Shown here: positions 15,789 to 24,921 of the stretch, one piece after another
How the letters are laid out: the number at the start of each line of letters is the position of its first letter
Position numbering within the stretch: position 1 is the first letter of the stretch
Assembly (NCBI GenBank): GCA_050743075.1
Contig: JBOGDS010000053.1
Span: 1-24,921 of the forward strand
Direction: 5' to 3'
Origin: JBOGDS01 sp050743075
Lineage (GTDB): Bacteria > Actinomycetota > Actinomycetes > Jiangellales > Jiangellaceae
DNA: 24,921 nt
The notes under the pieces: model-generated
Database searches by the model: none
What the model saw: the letters and a program-made list of their open reading frames with translations, nothing else
Told to the model about the DNA's origin: nothing
Position numbers and translations under genes: made by a program

Positions 15789-16079
15789 TCAGGTGCCGGT
15801 CAGTTGCGCGATGAGCTGGTCGGCGGCGGCGGTCAGCTGATCCCGTGCGGACTCGCTGGGCACGTAGCGCGGGTTGGATGCCTGCTGCTTGAAAGTCTCC
15901 AGGTCGCGGACCGCGCCGCTCGGCGTACTGTCCACGTCGGCGGCTGCCGGCTCGGTGCCGAGCGCGACCGTCGACACGACGAGAGCCAGGTTGGCGGCCA
16001 GCAGAGCCGCACACATGCGAACGCGTGGTCGCCCGATGTGCGGCGATCCCCGCAAGACGTGCGTCCTCGTTCTGGCCAC
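15789..16079 (-). CDS. Small putative secreted protein
   Basis: A 96-residue protein of unknown family. The start GTG 16079 has an AGGAGG site very close upstream; a longer frame reaches 16133 but has no such site. The basic N-terminus (RTRTHVLRGSPHIGRPRVR) is followed by a hydrophobic stretch (MCAALLAANLALVVSTVALG) and a likely cleavage region TEPAAADV, so Sec export is plausible. The mature part is about 55 residues, mostly helical, without cysteine. It sits between korA and nuoA, transcribed toward nuoA. It could share the nuo promoter region, but no functional link can be read from sequence. Confidence 0.5.
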   Translation of the reverse strand: MARTRTHVLRGSPHIGRPRVRMCAALLAANLALVVSTVALGTEPAAADVDSTPSGAVRDLETFKQQASNPRYVPSESARDQLTAAADQLIAQLTGT

Positions 16080-16151
16080 GGACCTCCTCCCCGACGTGCC
16101 CTCGTGGGAATGAGGCCTCCAGCCAACCGCCACTGAGACTCACCTGGTATG

Positions 16152-16171
16152 GATTCGAGACCTCTCGAATC
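16152..16171. promoter_or_regulatory. Perfect 9+9 bp palindrome between the kor and nuo operons
   Basis: GATTCGAGA-CC-TCTCGAATC forms a near-continuous palindrome with a 2-bp centre, in the roughly 330-bp gene-free region between the small secreted-protein gene (start 16079) and korA (start 16410). It resembles a dimeric repressor site. It differs from the actinobacterial SOS box, which has a 4-bp centre between TCGAAC half-sites. It could control either divergent transcript. I see no other certain element in this region; no convincing -10/-35 pair stands out. Confidence 0.5.
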
Positions 16172-16409
16172 GATCACCCCGATAGCGTCGAGACCCACGG
16201 TCGTCGTGGGCTTGGACGCGGCGAGCCTGACCCGCATCCGGCTGGCTCCCTGCCGGGGGTCGTCGGCTGTGGTGCCGGGTGAGGCGACCCGCCGTGAACA
16301 CGGCACGGCCGGACGACGCTGAAACAAGCTCTTTGTGGACATCTGACGAACGACCGGTGACGACATGGACGGGTTGGGTGCAAGAACCCCCGTAGGTGCT
16401 AGACGTACC

Positions 16410-18345
<1,936 letters not shown>

Positions 18346-18353
<8 letters not shown>

Positions 18354-19407
18354 GACCACCGTCTCTGTCGGGCTGCCCGACGGCCTGCGAGGCGTCCCCA
18401 CCACCGAGGTGCCGGAGACGAAGAAGACGTTCACCAGCGACCAGGAGGTCCGCTGGTGCCCGGGCTGCGGCGACTACGTCATCCTGGCGGCCGTGCAGGG
18501 CTTCCTGCCCACGCTGGGCCTCAAGCGCGAGAACATCGTGTTCGTCTCCGGCATCGGCTGCTCGTCGCGGTTCCCCTACTACCTCGACACCTACGGGATG
18601 CACTCGATCCATGGGCGGGCGCCGGCGATCGCCACCGGCCTGGCTTCCTCGCGGCCGGACCTGTCGGTGTGGGTGGTAACCGGCGACGGAGACGCGCTCT
18701 CCATTGGTGGCAACCACCTGATCCACGCGCTGCGGCGCAACGTCAACCTGACGATCCTGCTGTTCAACAACCGGATCTACGGGCTGACGAAGGGCCAGTA
18801 CTCCCCGACGTCGGAGCTCGGCAAGATCACCAAGTCGACCCCCTTCGGGTCGCTGGACGCGCCGTTCAACCCGGTCTCGCTTGCTTTGGGCGCCGAGGCG
18901 ACGTTCGTCGCGCGCACCATCGACAGCGACCGTGCGCACCTGACCGCAGTGCTCTCCGCCGCCGCCGCGCACCGGGGTACGTCGCTGGTGGAGATCTACC
19001 AGAACTGCAACATCTTCAACGACGGTGCCTTCGATCTGCTCAAGAGCCCCGAGACCCGGGACTCGATGCTGATCAGGCTGGAGCACGGGCAACCGGTGCG
19101 GTTCGGGGCTGATCTCGAGTTCGGTGTCCGCCGCTCGGCGGCTGGTGTCCTCGACGTGGCCGCAGGCGACGACCCGGACGTCGTCGTGCATGACGCCTAC
19201 GCGGCCGACCCGTCGCAGGCCTTCGCCCTGTCCCGGCTCGCTGACCCCGGGTCGCTCGCCCGCTCCCCCATCGGGATCTTCCGCCAGGTCGAGCGCGCCA
19301 CCTACGGCGACCTGATGGCTGACCAGCTCGATGAGGACGTCGAGAAGCGCGGGCGTGGAGACCTGGCCGGCCTGCTGGCCGGCACCGACCCCTGGACCGT
19401 CGAGTAG
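18346..19407 (+). CDS. korB: 2-oxoglutarate (2-oxoacid):ferredoxin oxidoreductase beta subunit
   Basis: A 353-residue TPP- and iron-sulfur-binding subunit. Cluster cysteines are Cys38 and Cys41 (RWCPGCGDY), Cys72 (SGIGCSSRF) and the later one in YQNCNIF. The TPP/Mg motif is GDGDALSIGGNHL (from residue 113), ending in FNNRIYGLTKGQYSPTS, which is highly conserved in KorB proteins. ATG 18346 lies within the end of korA, so translation is coupled. The C-terminal 75 or so residues are a loosely conserved actinobacterial extension. In actinobacteria such as Mycobacterium, KorAB supports an alternative oxidation of 2-oxoglutarate. The IS relic begins only 6 bp after its stop codon, so the native terminator is probably lost. 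Confidence 0.95.
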
Positions 19408-19413
19408 GCCACG

Positions 19414-21090
19414 ATGGACGTGGCGGTGATTCGCGACGCGGTGCACCGCTTCGCAGCCGACCGGCGGCGCCAGCCAGCTGATCCAACGTCGAAGTCGTCG
19501 AAGATGAAGGTGTTGTACAACTTCGGCCGGGTCGAGGACCTGGACCGGGCCGCGGTGCAGCGGCTGATCGCCTCGCTGACGCGACTGCTCGGCGATACAC
19601 CCGCGCTGGGCGCCGGCGGGGATGGTGAGGGTGGGCTGCCCGGGCTTGCGTTCACCGAGTCCCGCCCGCTGGGCGGGACCTATGCGCTGGACGCGTTGTG
19701 GGGACGCCTCGGTGTCGCCAAGACGATGCGGACCCTGCTGGCCGGGACCCGCCGGGACGCGGTCACCGAGCGGGTGCTGTTCGCGCTGGTCGCGAACCGG
19801 GCGCTGGCACCGTCCTGGAAGCTGGCCGCCGCCGGGTGGGTCAACCACGACGTGCACATCGGTGGTCTGCCCGAGACCACCGATGACGCCTGCTACCGGG
19901 CGATGGACTGGCTGCTGCAGGCCGAGCCGGTGCTGACCAAGGAGGTCTACGCCTCGGTCGCCGACCTGCTCAACCTCGAGGTCGACCTGCTGTTCTTCGA
20001 CACCACCTCGACCTACTTCGAGACCGAGGTCGCCGACGCACCCCTGTGGCGCGACGCCAAGGGTCGCCCGGTCCCCACAGGTCGGCCCGCCGACGCCGAC
20101 GGCACCGGCACCGATGGCAACCCCCCTGACGGCCCGGACCAGAAGCCGCCGGCCGGGGCGGTCAGGCAGACCGGGTTCCGGGTCCACGGCAAGTCCAAGG
20201 ACCACCGCGACGACCTGCCCCAGGTGGTGATCGGGATGGCGGTGACCCGCGACGGGATCCCGGTGCGGGTGTGGTGCTGGCCGGGCAACACCAGCGACTC
20301 GGCGTTGATCCGCCAGGTCAAGGACGACATGCGCGACTGGAACCTCGCGAGGGTGGTCTGGGTCGCCGACCGCGGGTTCACCTCGGCGGAGAACCGGCGG
20401 TACCTGCAGCGTGCCGGGGGTGGCTACATCCTGAGCGCGAGAAGCTGCGCTCGGGCTCCGCCGAAGCGGCTGCAGCGCTGGGCCGGGCCGGCCGCTACCA
20501 AGAGGTCGCCGGGAACCTGCGGGTCAAGGAGGTCAAGATCAGCGAGCACGAACGGTTCGTGATCGCGCACAACCCCGACGCCGCCGACCGCGACGCCACC
20601 ATCCGCACCCAGCTGCTCGCCCGGCTGGAGGAGATGATCGCCGGCTCTGACCAGCTGTCGAAGACCAGACGGGCCGAGCTGCGTGGAGTGATCTCCACCA
20701 AACCCGGCCGTGAACCGATTCCTGCGCGTCACCGCGGGTGGGCTGCTGCGCATCGACGCCAAGGCGATCGCCGCGGAGGAGAAGCTGGACGGCAAGTACT
20801 TGCTGCGCAGCAACGAACCCCACCTGAGCGCGGAAGACATCGCGTTGGGCTACAAGCAGCTGCTCGAGGTCGAACGCGGCTGGCGCGACATGAAACAGAT
20901 CCTCGACCTACGCCCGGTCCACCACCGCCTCGAGGACCGCATCCGCGCCCACGTCATCCTGTGCTGGCTCGCGCTGCTGCTTGTCCGGATCATCGAGACC
21001 ACCACCGGCGACACCTGGACGAACCTCCGCCGCGAACTCCAACGCCTGGCCGTGGGCACCTTCACCGGCCAAGCGCTTTACCGTCATTGA
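19414..21090 (+). pseudogene. IS1634-like transposase relic, two frameshifts and both ends cut
   Basis: Recognisable transposase starts near 19486 (SKSSKMKVLYNFGRVEDLDR) and continues through a DDE-type catalytic region (LLFFDTTSTYFETE, VWVADRGFTSAENRRYL, and LLEVERGWRDMKQ). The frame breaks near 20435, between GGGYIL and EKLRSGS, and again near 20710, where removing one G restores the text between ISTKPG and NRFLRVTAGG. The first 20 or so residues (MDVAVIRDAVHRF and on) do not look like the family, and the protein stops at LYRH, short of the usual C-terminus. So the element is truncated at both ends and inactive. Family assignment to IS1634 (IS4 supergroup) is from sequence style; I found no terminal repeats or target duplication. 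Confidence 0.8.
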
Positions 21091-21189
21091 CGTCCGCGTC
21101 CGACGTCCTCGGCCTTGCCGACGTCGTTGTGTATGTGGGTCGCAGCAGCCGCGGTCTGCCCTGGGCGAAGGCACTCGGCGAGGGTCATG

Positions 21190-21955
21190 GGTTGATCCGG
21201 CCCAGATCTCGGTGCCTGCCCGTATGCGCGGCGTCCACCCGCTCGCCTCGCGCAAGCGGCGGCTCGACACGCGCTGTGAGCGCGCCAACGGGCCCTCCTG
21301 TGGTGGCCGGGGGCGCAAGGCTTCGCCCCCGACCGCCCCGGCGAGTGCGGCATCGATCTCGGCGTTGGTTGGCGGTTCGGAGTCGGCGACGTTGTATGTC
21401 CCTGCCGCGACGCGAAGCGCTGCCACGGTGGCCGCGGCCGCGTCCTCCAGCCAAACCGTCGGACGGTAGGCGTGAGGCGGTCCCACCGCGATCGACGCGC
21501 CGCCGCGACCGGCCTCGATCGCGGCCAGCGTGGACCCGCTGTCGGATCCCACGAACAGCCCGAAGCGCAGCACAACCGAGTCGCCGTCGAACAGCTCGCG
21601 AGCGTTGCGCTCGGCCGTCAGCGCCGACGTCACGACACCGCCCCCGGTGACCGGAGCGTCCTCGTCGAGCCACGCATCGCCGCCGTCGGCATACACGAAC
21701 GCGATCGATTCCTGCGCGAGCCGCCGCACGCCAGCGGCCCGGCTGCGCGCGCGATGGCCGCCGACGCCTCCGTGCGGAGGCGGTCGTTCTCCGCCCAAGC
21801 GGTTGGATCGGCCATGCGATCGGCGCTCGGGATGTGTGTCAGCAGGTTCACGACCGCGTCCGCCCCGTCGAGCACTCGGCGCAGCGACTCCTCGTCGAAC
21901 ACGTCGGCTTCGACCGCGCGCGCTCCTAGACCTTCGTCGAAGCGCCGCTGCCCCG
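21190..21955 (-). pseudogene. NAD-dependent epimerase/dehydratase fragment, 5'-truncated and frameshifted
   Basis: Reading on the minus strand from about 21955, an epimerase-type sequence appears without its N-terminal glycine motif: ARAVEADVFDEESLRRVL, then ADAVVNLLTHIPSADRM. A frame break near 21738 leads to RRLAQESIAFVYADGGDAWL, AERNARELFDGDSVVLRFGLFVG, GTYNVADSEPPTNAE and REASGWTPR. Most of the Rossmann core after strand 2 is present, but the NAD loop is lost because the gene has been joined to an MFS fragment at its 5' end. It cannot be functional as read. It probably descends from a complete extended-SDR gene on the same strand. Confidence 0.75.
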
Positions 21956-22455
21956 CGCACGGCCGGTCCGCAGGGATGAGCACGAACGCCAGCGCGCTCG
22001 CTCCAGCAGCTAGCGGCACGTTGACGAGGAAGACCGCCTCCCACCCGAACGCCTGCGTCAGCACCCCACCGAGCAGCACACCGAGCACGAGTCCGGCGGC
22101 ACCGCCCCGCCCCAGACCGCAACGGCGCGGCTTCGTGCTGGACCCTCGGCGACCGTTGTCGCGACGAGAGAGAGCGTCGCCGGGAACACGAATGCGCCGC
22201 CGAGACCTTGGATGGCGCGGCCGCCCAACAGGACCAACGGCGCCGACGCGAGCCCACCGACGAGCGAGCCCACCGCATAGAGCACCAATCCGGTGATCAG
22301 CACACGCCGACGGCCGATCAGGTCCGCGGCACGACCACCCAGCAAGACGAAGCTGGCGGACGCGACCGCATAAGCGCTGATGACCGACTGCAGCGACTGC
22401 TCCGAATAGCGCAGCTCGTCGCCGATCTCGGGCAACGCCACCACGAGAGATCTCC
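21956..22455 (-). pseudogene. MFS transporter fragment (DHA2-type), frameshifted, fused to the epimerase relic
   Basis: On the minus strand VVALPEIGDELRYSEQSLQ, then LLGGRAADLIGRRRVLITG is the start of a major-facilitator drug exporter of the EmrB/QacA kind, beginning within helix 1. The motif-A-like GGRAADLIGRRR loop is clear. A frame break near 22112 (after AVAVWGG) leads to AAGLVLGVLLGGVLTQAFGW and EAVFLVNVPLA, and then the sequence turns into epimerase at about 21956. Only about five or six of 14 helices remain. Both ends are cut, so it is a deletion remnant. Confidence 0.75.
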
Positions 22456-22458
22456 TCC

Positions 22459-22869
22459 CTGTCCACATCCGTGATCATCCTGCGCTGGGCCACCTGGTGC
22501 TCCTCATCGTCGATGTCCTCACCGACGATCTACACCAAGATCAATTGCTTCCACCGGTTGGGATCAAGAGCTGCTGAGATGGCGCAAGCGTGCGGCCACG
22601 CAGGGTGTGGAGCTCGCCGCGGCACACAGCGGTACCCGGGCCGCGAGGCCACCTTCCAGGACCAAGGATTGGGCCCCGTGGTTTTCGTGTCGCCACGGCT
22701 ACGTTCTTCAGAACCGCATACAGTTCTCTGAAGTGGTTCATCGACGCTGCGCGGCGCGTGGCGACCAGGCGAGCCCGCCGACGGAATTGACTCGGTTTTG
22801 GCCCACCTCGAACACGGCGACGGGAGCCCGACAGCTTGCGCTGAAACCCGTTCTGCCATTAGGGCGTGT
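22459..22869. other. Gene-poor stretch between relics
   Basis: About 410 bp hold no frame that I can support. Near 22455-22490 a minus-strand MITDVDREEISRG resembles the start of IS30-type transposases but is too short to call. The segment from about 22770 to 22869 probably belongs to the terminal non-coding part of the adjacent IS21-like relic, because the IS21-type repeats lie immediately beyond it. Confidence 0.5.
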
Positions 22870-22920
22870 GTCGCTTGCCAGCGTGATGGGACCACGTCGT
22901 TGCCACGAGGATAGGACCAC
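22870..22920 (-). repeat. Two adjacent 25/26-bp direct repeats, IS21-like terminal region
   Basis: Units 22870-22895 and 22896-22920 share GTCG, TTGCCA and GGACCAC blocks in the same order and lie end to end. IS21-family elements carry such multiple repeats at their ends as transposase binding sites. They sit just downstream of the istB relic stop (22930), which is where the right end of an IS21 element should be. Confidence 0.55.
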
Positions 22921-22929
22921 CTGGAGGTG

Positions 22930-23125
22930 TCAGTGAGCATGGCTGGCTTCGCTTTCGGGGTCAACGGCGGCGCGCCGGTGGGGTTGGTGTCGTTGCCGGT
23001 AGGAGGGGCCTTCGACGATGAGAGTGTGCGCGCCTGAGGTGAGCCGGGTCGACGGCGGACTGGGCGAGTAGGGCGTCGCTCATCATGGTCAGCCACTGGG
23101 AGGGCTCCCGGTTGGAGGTCTGGCA
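22930..23125 (-). pseudogene. C-terminal remnant of IS21-family helper ATPase IstB
   Basis: Minus-strand sequence from about 23120 reads TSNREPSQWLTMMSDALLAQSAVD. After a one-base insertion in the C run near 23046 it continues RLTSGAHTLIVEGPSYRQR in another frame, ending at TGA 22930-22932. The TSNREP...W...DALLAQSA.DRL and EG.SYR motifs belong to the IstB ATP-binding transposition helper. Only the last 60 or so residues remain; Walker motifs and istA are absent. The two-frame layout is why it is easy to miss. Confidence 0.7.
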
Positions 23126-23192
23126 ATCCCCTCGATCCGTAGAGACTCCTCTTAGGTGATTGATCTTGTGTGTGGTGTGTCGCGCGTGTGCG

Positions 23193-23213
23193 CGGGCAGG
23201 CTGTGCCTGCCCG
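23193..23213. terminator. 9-bp stem hairpin with a 3-nt loop
   Basis: CGGGCAGGC (23193-23201) and GCCTGCCCG (23205-23213) are exact complements around TGT. It lies in a very GC-rich gene-free stretch (23126-23364) between two IS relics, where I find no coding frame. It could be an IS-associated terminator; no strong T-run follows. Confidence 0.45.
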
Positions 23214-23364
23214 TGTTTGCTGGCCTGCCCGGGCCCGCAGAGGCTGCGGGGTCAGGGGCGGGCCGCAGGCCGTCGCGCAGCGACCGCGCAGCGGCCCTTG
23301 GGGCCGCAGGGGCGGGTCCGGTAGCCAGCGCGGCGCCACCACCGGCTTCGCGTCCGCTCGGTGT

Positions 23365-23562
23365 TCATGCCGCGGTTGCGGAGCGGGAGTGTTCGTAGGC
23401 GACCGGGGAGATCATCCCGCAGGTGGAGTGCCGCCGTTCCAGGTTGTACTCCTCGATGAACGCCGCGACCGCGCGCGGCGGGCCTGCGCCCGGGTCACGA
23501 AGTGGCAATGGCGCAGCAGCTCGAACTCCAGGTGGAGTGGAACGATTCCGCGGCGACAAGGT
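23365..23562 (-). pseudogene. IS3-family transposase (OrfB) C-terminal remnant, two frameshifts
   Basis: Three minus-strand frame pieces join into the end of an IS3 integrase-type transposase: AAESFHST (about 23540-23562), LEFELLRHCHFVTRAQARR, and AVAAFIEEYNLERRHSTCG followed by MISPVAYEHS, stopping at TGA 23365-23367. The breaks are a one-base loss near 23535 and two extra bases in a CG-repeat near 23484. The RRHS..G..SP..YE block is diagnostic of the C-terminus of the IS3 DDE domain. The catalytic DD part is missing. Confidence 0.75.
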
Positions 23563-23599
23563 GTGCAGAGGCACCGGCCAACTCGTGTAGCGTGCGCCG

Positions 23600-24457
23600 G
23601 TGCCCGCTGCTCGTCTATCACCCGTGTCGCTGGTTCTGATCGGCATCCTCTCAGTACAGTTCGGCGCGGCGGTCTCGAAGGGGCTGTTCGACGAGATCCC
23701 GCCCGTCGGGATGGTGCTGCTGCGACTCGCCACGACATCGCTGATCCTGCTCGCCTTGGCCGGCCCCCGGCTGGGTGGTCGCACCGCGGCGGACTGGCGG
23801 CCGGTGCTGGCGCTCGGGCTGGCGCTGGGTGCGATGAACTGGGCGTTCTACGAGTCCTTCGCCCGGATACCGCTGGGCGCGGCGGTGGCCATCGAGTTCA
23901 TCGGCCCGTTGGCGGTCGCGGCCGTGGGCAGCCGCCGCCCGCGCGATATGGTGTGGGTGGGCCTCGCCGCGCTGGGCATCGCCCTGTTCGGCGCCGGCCC
24001 GACCAAGGTCGACGCCCTCGGGTTCGGCCTGGCACTACTCGCCGGCGGCTGCTGGGCGCTGTACATCGTCTCGACGGCGGCGACCGGGCGCCGCTGGGCC
24101 GGCGTCGAGGGGCTGGCCGTGGCCAGCACGATCGCGACCCTTGCCATCGCTCCGTTCGCCGTGGCGGCGGCGGGCACGCGCCTGCTCGAGCCACGCCTGC
24201 TGCTGCTGGGGGCTCTGGTCGCTCTGCTCAGTTCGGTGATTCCCTACAGCCTTGAGATGGTCGCCCTACGCACCCTGCCGCCCCGAGTGTTCGGCATCTT
24301 GCTGAGCCTCGAACCGGCCACCGCGGCGCTCGTAGCCGTGGTCCTCCTCCGCGAGTGGCTCACCCCGCTGCAACTGCTCGCGATAGCCTGCGTGACCGCG
24401 GCCAGCGTGGGCGCCGCTCGCACGACGTCGGCCCGCGACGCCATCCCCGGCGACTAA
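23600..24457 (+). CDS. EamA/DMT-family exporter (RhtA-like)
   Basis: An intact 285-residue membrane protein with ten hydrophobic helices in two repeats of five, the EamA plan of the drug/metabolite transporter superfamily. Segments such as GAAVSKGLF, GAMNWAFYESFARIPLGAAVAIEFIGPL and PYSLEMVALRTLPPRVFGILLSLEPA are characteristic of the RhtA threonine/homoserine exporter group. Export of an amino acid or related metabolite is inferred from that likeness only. The start GTG 23600 gives a normal N-terminus but has no good ribosome site. The IS3 relic ends about 40 bp upstream, so the native promoter may have been replaced. Confidence 0.88.
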   Translation: MPAARLSPVSLVLIGILSVQFGAAVSKGLFDEIPPVGMVLLRLATTSLILLALAGPRLGGRTAADWRPVLALGLALGAMNWAFYESFARIPLGAAVAIEFIGPLAVAAVGSRRPRDMVWVGLAALGIALFGAGPTKVDALGFGLALLAGGCWALYIVSTAATGRRWAGVEGLAVASTIATLAIAPFAVAAAGTRLLEPRLLLLGALVALLSSVIPYSLEMVALRTLPPRVFGILLSLEPATAALVAVVLLREWLTPLQLLAIACVTAASVGAARTTSARDAIPGD

Positions 24458-24524
24458 GAACGTGTTGGGAAAGCCACTGGTGCGCCTCCGTGACTTGTGT
24501 GACTGATGGGGTCAGCGTGCTGGC

Positions 24525-24806
24525 ATGGATTCCGCGCCGGTGCCGCGTTACCCCTCCGATCTGACCGACGAGCAGTGGGCGCTGATCGAGGCGATGGTGG
24601 CGGTGCGCGGCGGTGGCCGCCCGGCGATCCACTCCCGCCGGCGGATCGTGGACGCGATCCTGTACGGGAACCGGACCGGGTGCTCGTGGCGGCAGCTGCC
24701 GCACGACTTCCCGCCTTGGGACACTGTGTACTGGTACTTCAAGCGGTGGAACAGCGACGGCATCACCGACCGGCTGCACGACGCGCTGCGCGCCGCGGAG
24801 CAATGA
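24525..24806 (+). pseudogene. IS5-family transposase N-terminal fragment (DUF4096-type)
   Basis: A 93-residue product, MDSAPVPRYPSDLTDEQW onward, with the RRRIVDAILYGNRTGCSWRQLP and WDTVYWYFKRWNSDG segments of the N-terminal DUF4096 domain of IS5/IS427-group transposases. Full elements continue for about 150 further residues, with the DDE catalytic site in the same or a second, frameshifted ORF. Here the text stops at LRAAEQ and what follows is not transposase. The left end of the element probably lies just after the EamA stop (24457), where AACGTGTTGGGAAAGCC resembles IS5-group termini. The right part was removed or replaced. Confidence 0.75.
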
Positions 24807-24894
24807 TCAGAACCTGTGGATGGCTCTCGGCGGGGTGACGTGAAGGGTGCGCACCTCCCGAGGATGATCTGAAGCCCATTGCAAGTTCTGATCA
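24804..24894. repeat. 10-bp perfect inverted repeat bracketing about 70 bp
   Basis: TGATCAGAAC (24804-24813) and GTTCTGATCA (24885-24894) are exact complements. The left arm begins at the stop codon of the truncated transposase, exactly where IS5 similarity ends. The arms may be the ends of a small inserted element, or one end each of two neighbouring insertions. The last 27 bases of the window hold nothing I recognise. Confidence 0.45.
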
Positions 24895-24921
24895 GGGTCG
24901 GCGTTGGAGCGCCGGTTCGGG

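Noticed and set aside
16152..16171. SOS (LexA) box
   Set aside because: The half-sites and 2-bp centre do not match the actinobacterial TCGAAC-N4-GTTCGA form.
21073..21183. Small minus-strand ORF (MTLAECLRPGQ...)
   Set aside because: It has no ribosome site or family, and lies in the scar between the IS1634-like relic and the epimerase fragment.
22444..22530. Possible IS30 transposase start (DREEISRG-like)
   Set aside because: Only about a dozen residues fit; too short to separate from chance.
22530..23342. 270-codon minus-strand frame over the IS21/IS3 relic region
   Set aside because: It is composed of read-through of relics and GC-rich filler; only the short istB-like part is meaningful, and that needs two frames.

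Overview
The window is high-GC DNA (roughly 70% by eye) with GTG starts, stop/start overlaps of the ATGA/GTGA type, a KorAB-type 2-oxoacid:ferredoxin oxidoreductase and a partial NADH-quinone oxidoreductase (nuo) locus. This points to a filamentous-type actinobacterium. Pseudonocardiales or a relative is my guess from gene content and style; no marker gene here fixes the taxon.

Layout, left to right. (1) 1-3850: a truncated helicase subunit of a type III-like restriction enzyme (minus) stands back to back with a 753-residue protein carrying DUF1841-like and PRiA4_ORF3-like domains (plus). That gene ends at a strong symmetric hairpin. (2) 3848-11377: an XRE-cupin regulator (minus) is divergent from a tightly overlapping catabolic operon: M24 creatinase/peptidase-like protein, TPP-dependent 2-oxoacid dehydrogenase E1 alpha and beta, amidohydrolase, bicupin, unusual SDR, and a 3-hydroxyisobutyrate-dehydrogenase-type protein. 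Four of its seven genes are damaged (two frameshifts, one in-frame amber stop, one internal deletion), so either the operon is decaying or the assembly has errors. (3) 11378-16400: a repeat-rich intergenic stretch and a small tail-anchored protein, then a minus-strand nuo-type operon nuoA-nuoB-DUF3500-nuoC-nuoH. nuoC ends in seven perfect copies of a 15-bp repeat. No nuoD, E, F, G or I-N is present. (4) 16410-19407: korA-korB, divergent from the nuo operon, with a small secreted protein gene and a 20-bp palindrome between them. (5) 19408-24921: an insertion-sequence graveyard. It holds an IS1634-like transposase relic with two frameshifts, an MFS-transporter fragment fused to an epimerase fragment, IS21 istB and IS3 tail relics, one intact EamA exporter, and an IS5-family transposase fragment.

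How the parts fit. KorAB makes reduced ferredoxin from 2-oxoacids, and a NuoA/B/C/H module could in principle pass those electrons to quinone; having them side by side suggests a shared job in central redox metabolism. The catabolic operon looks like a regulated pathway for an unidentified nitrogen-containing or oxo-acid substrate, under control of the XRE-cupin protein. The most interesting points are the incomplete nuo set with an embedded, translationally coupled DUF3500 gene, the nuoC repeat tail, the SDR without catalytic residues, and several well-formed inverted repeats that look like operators.
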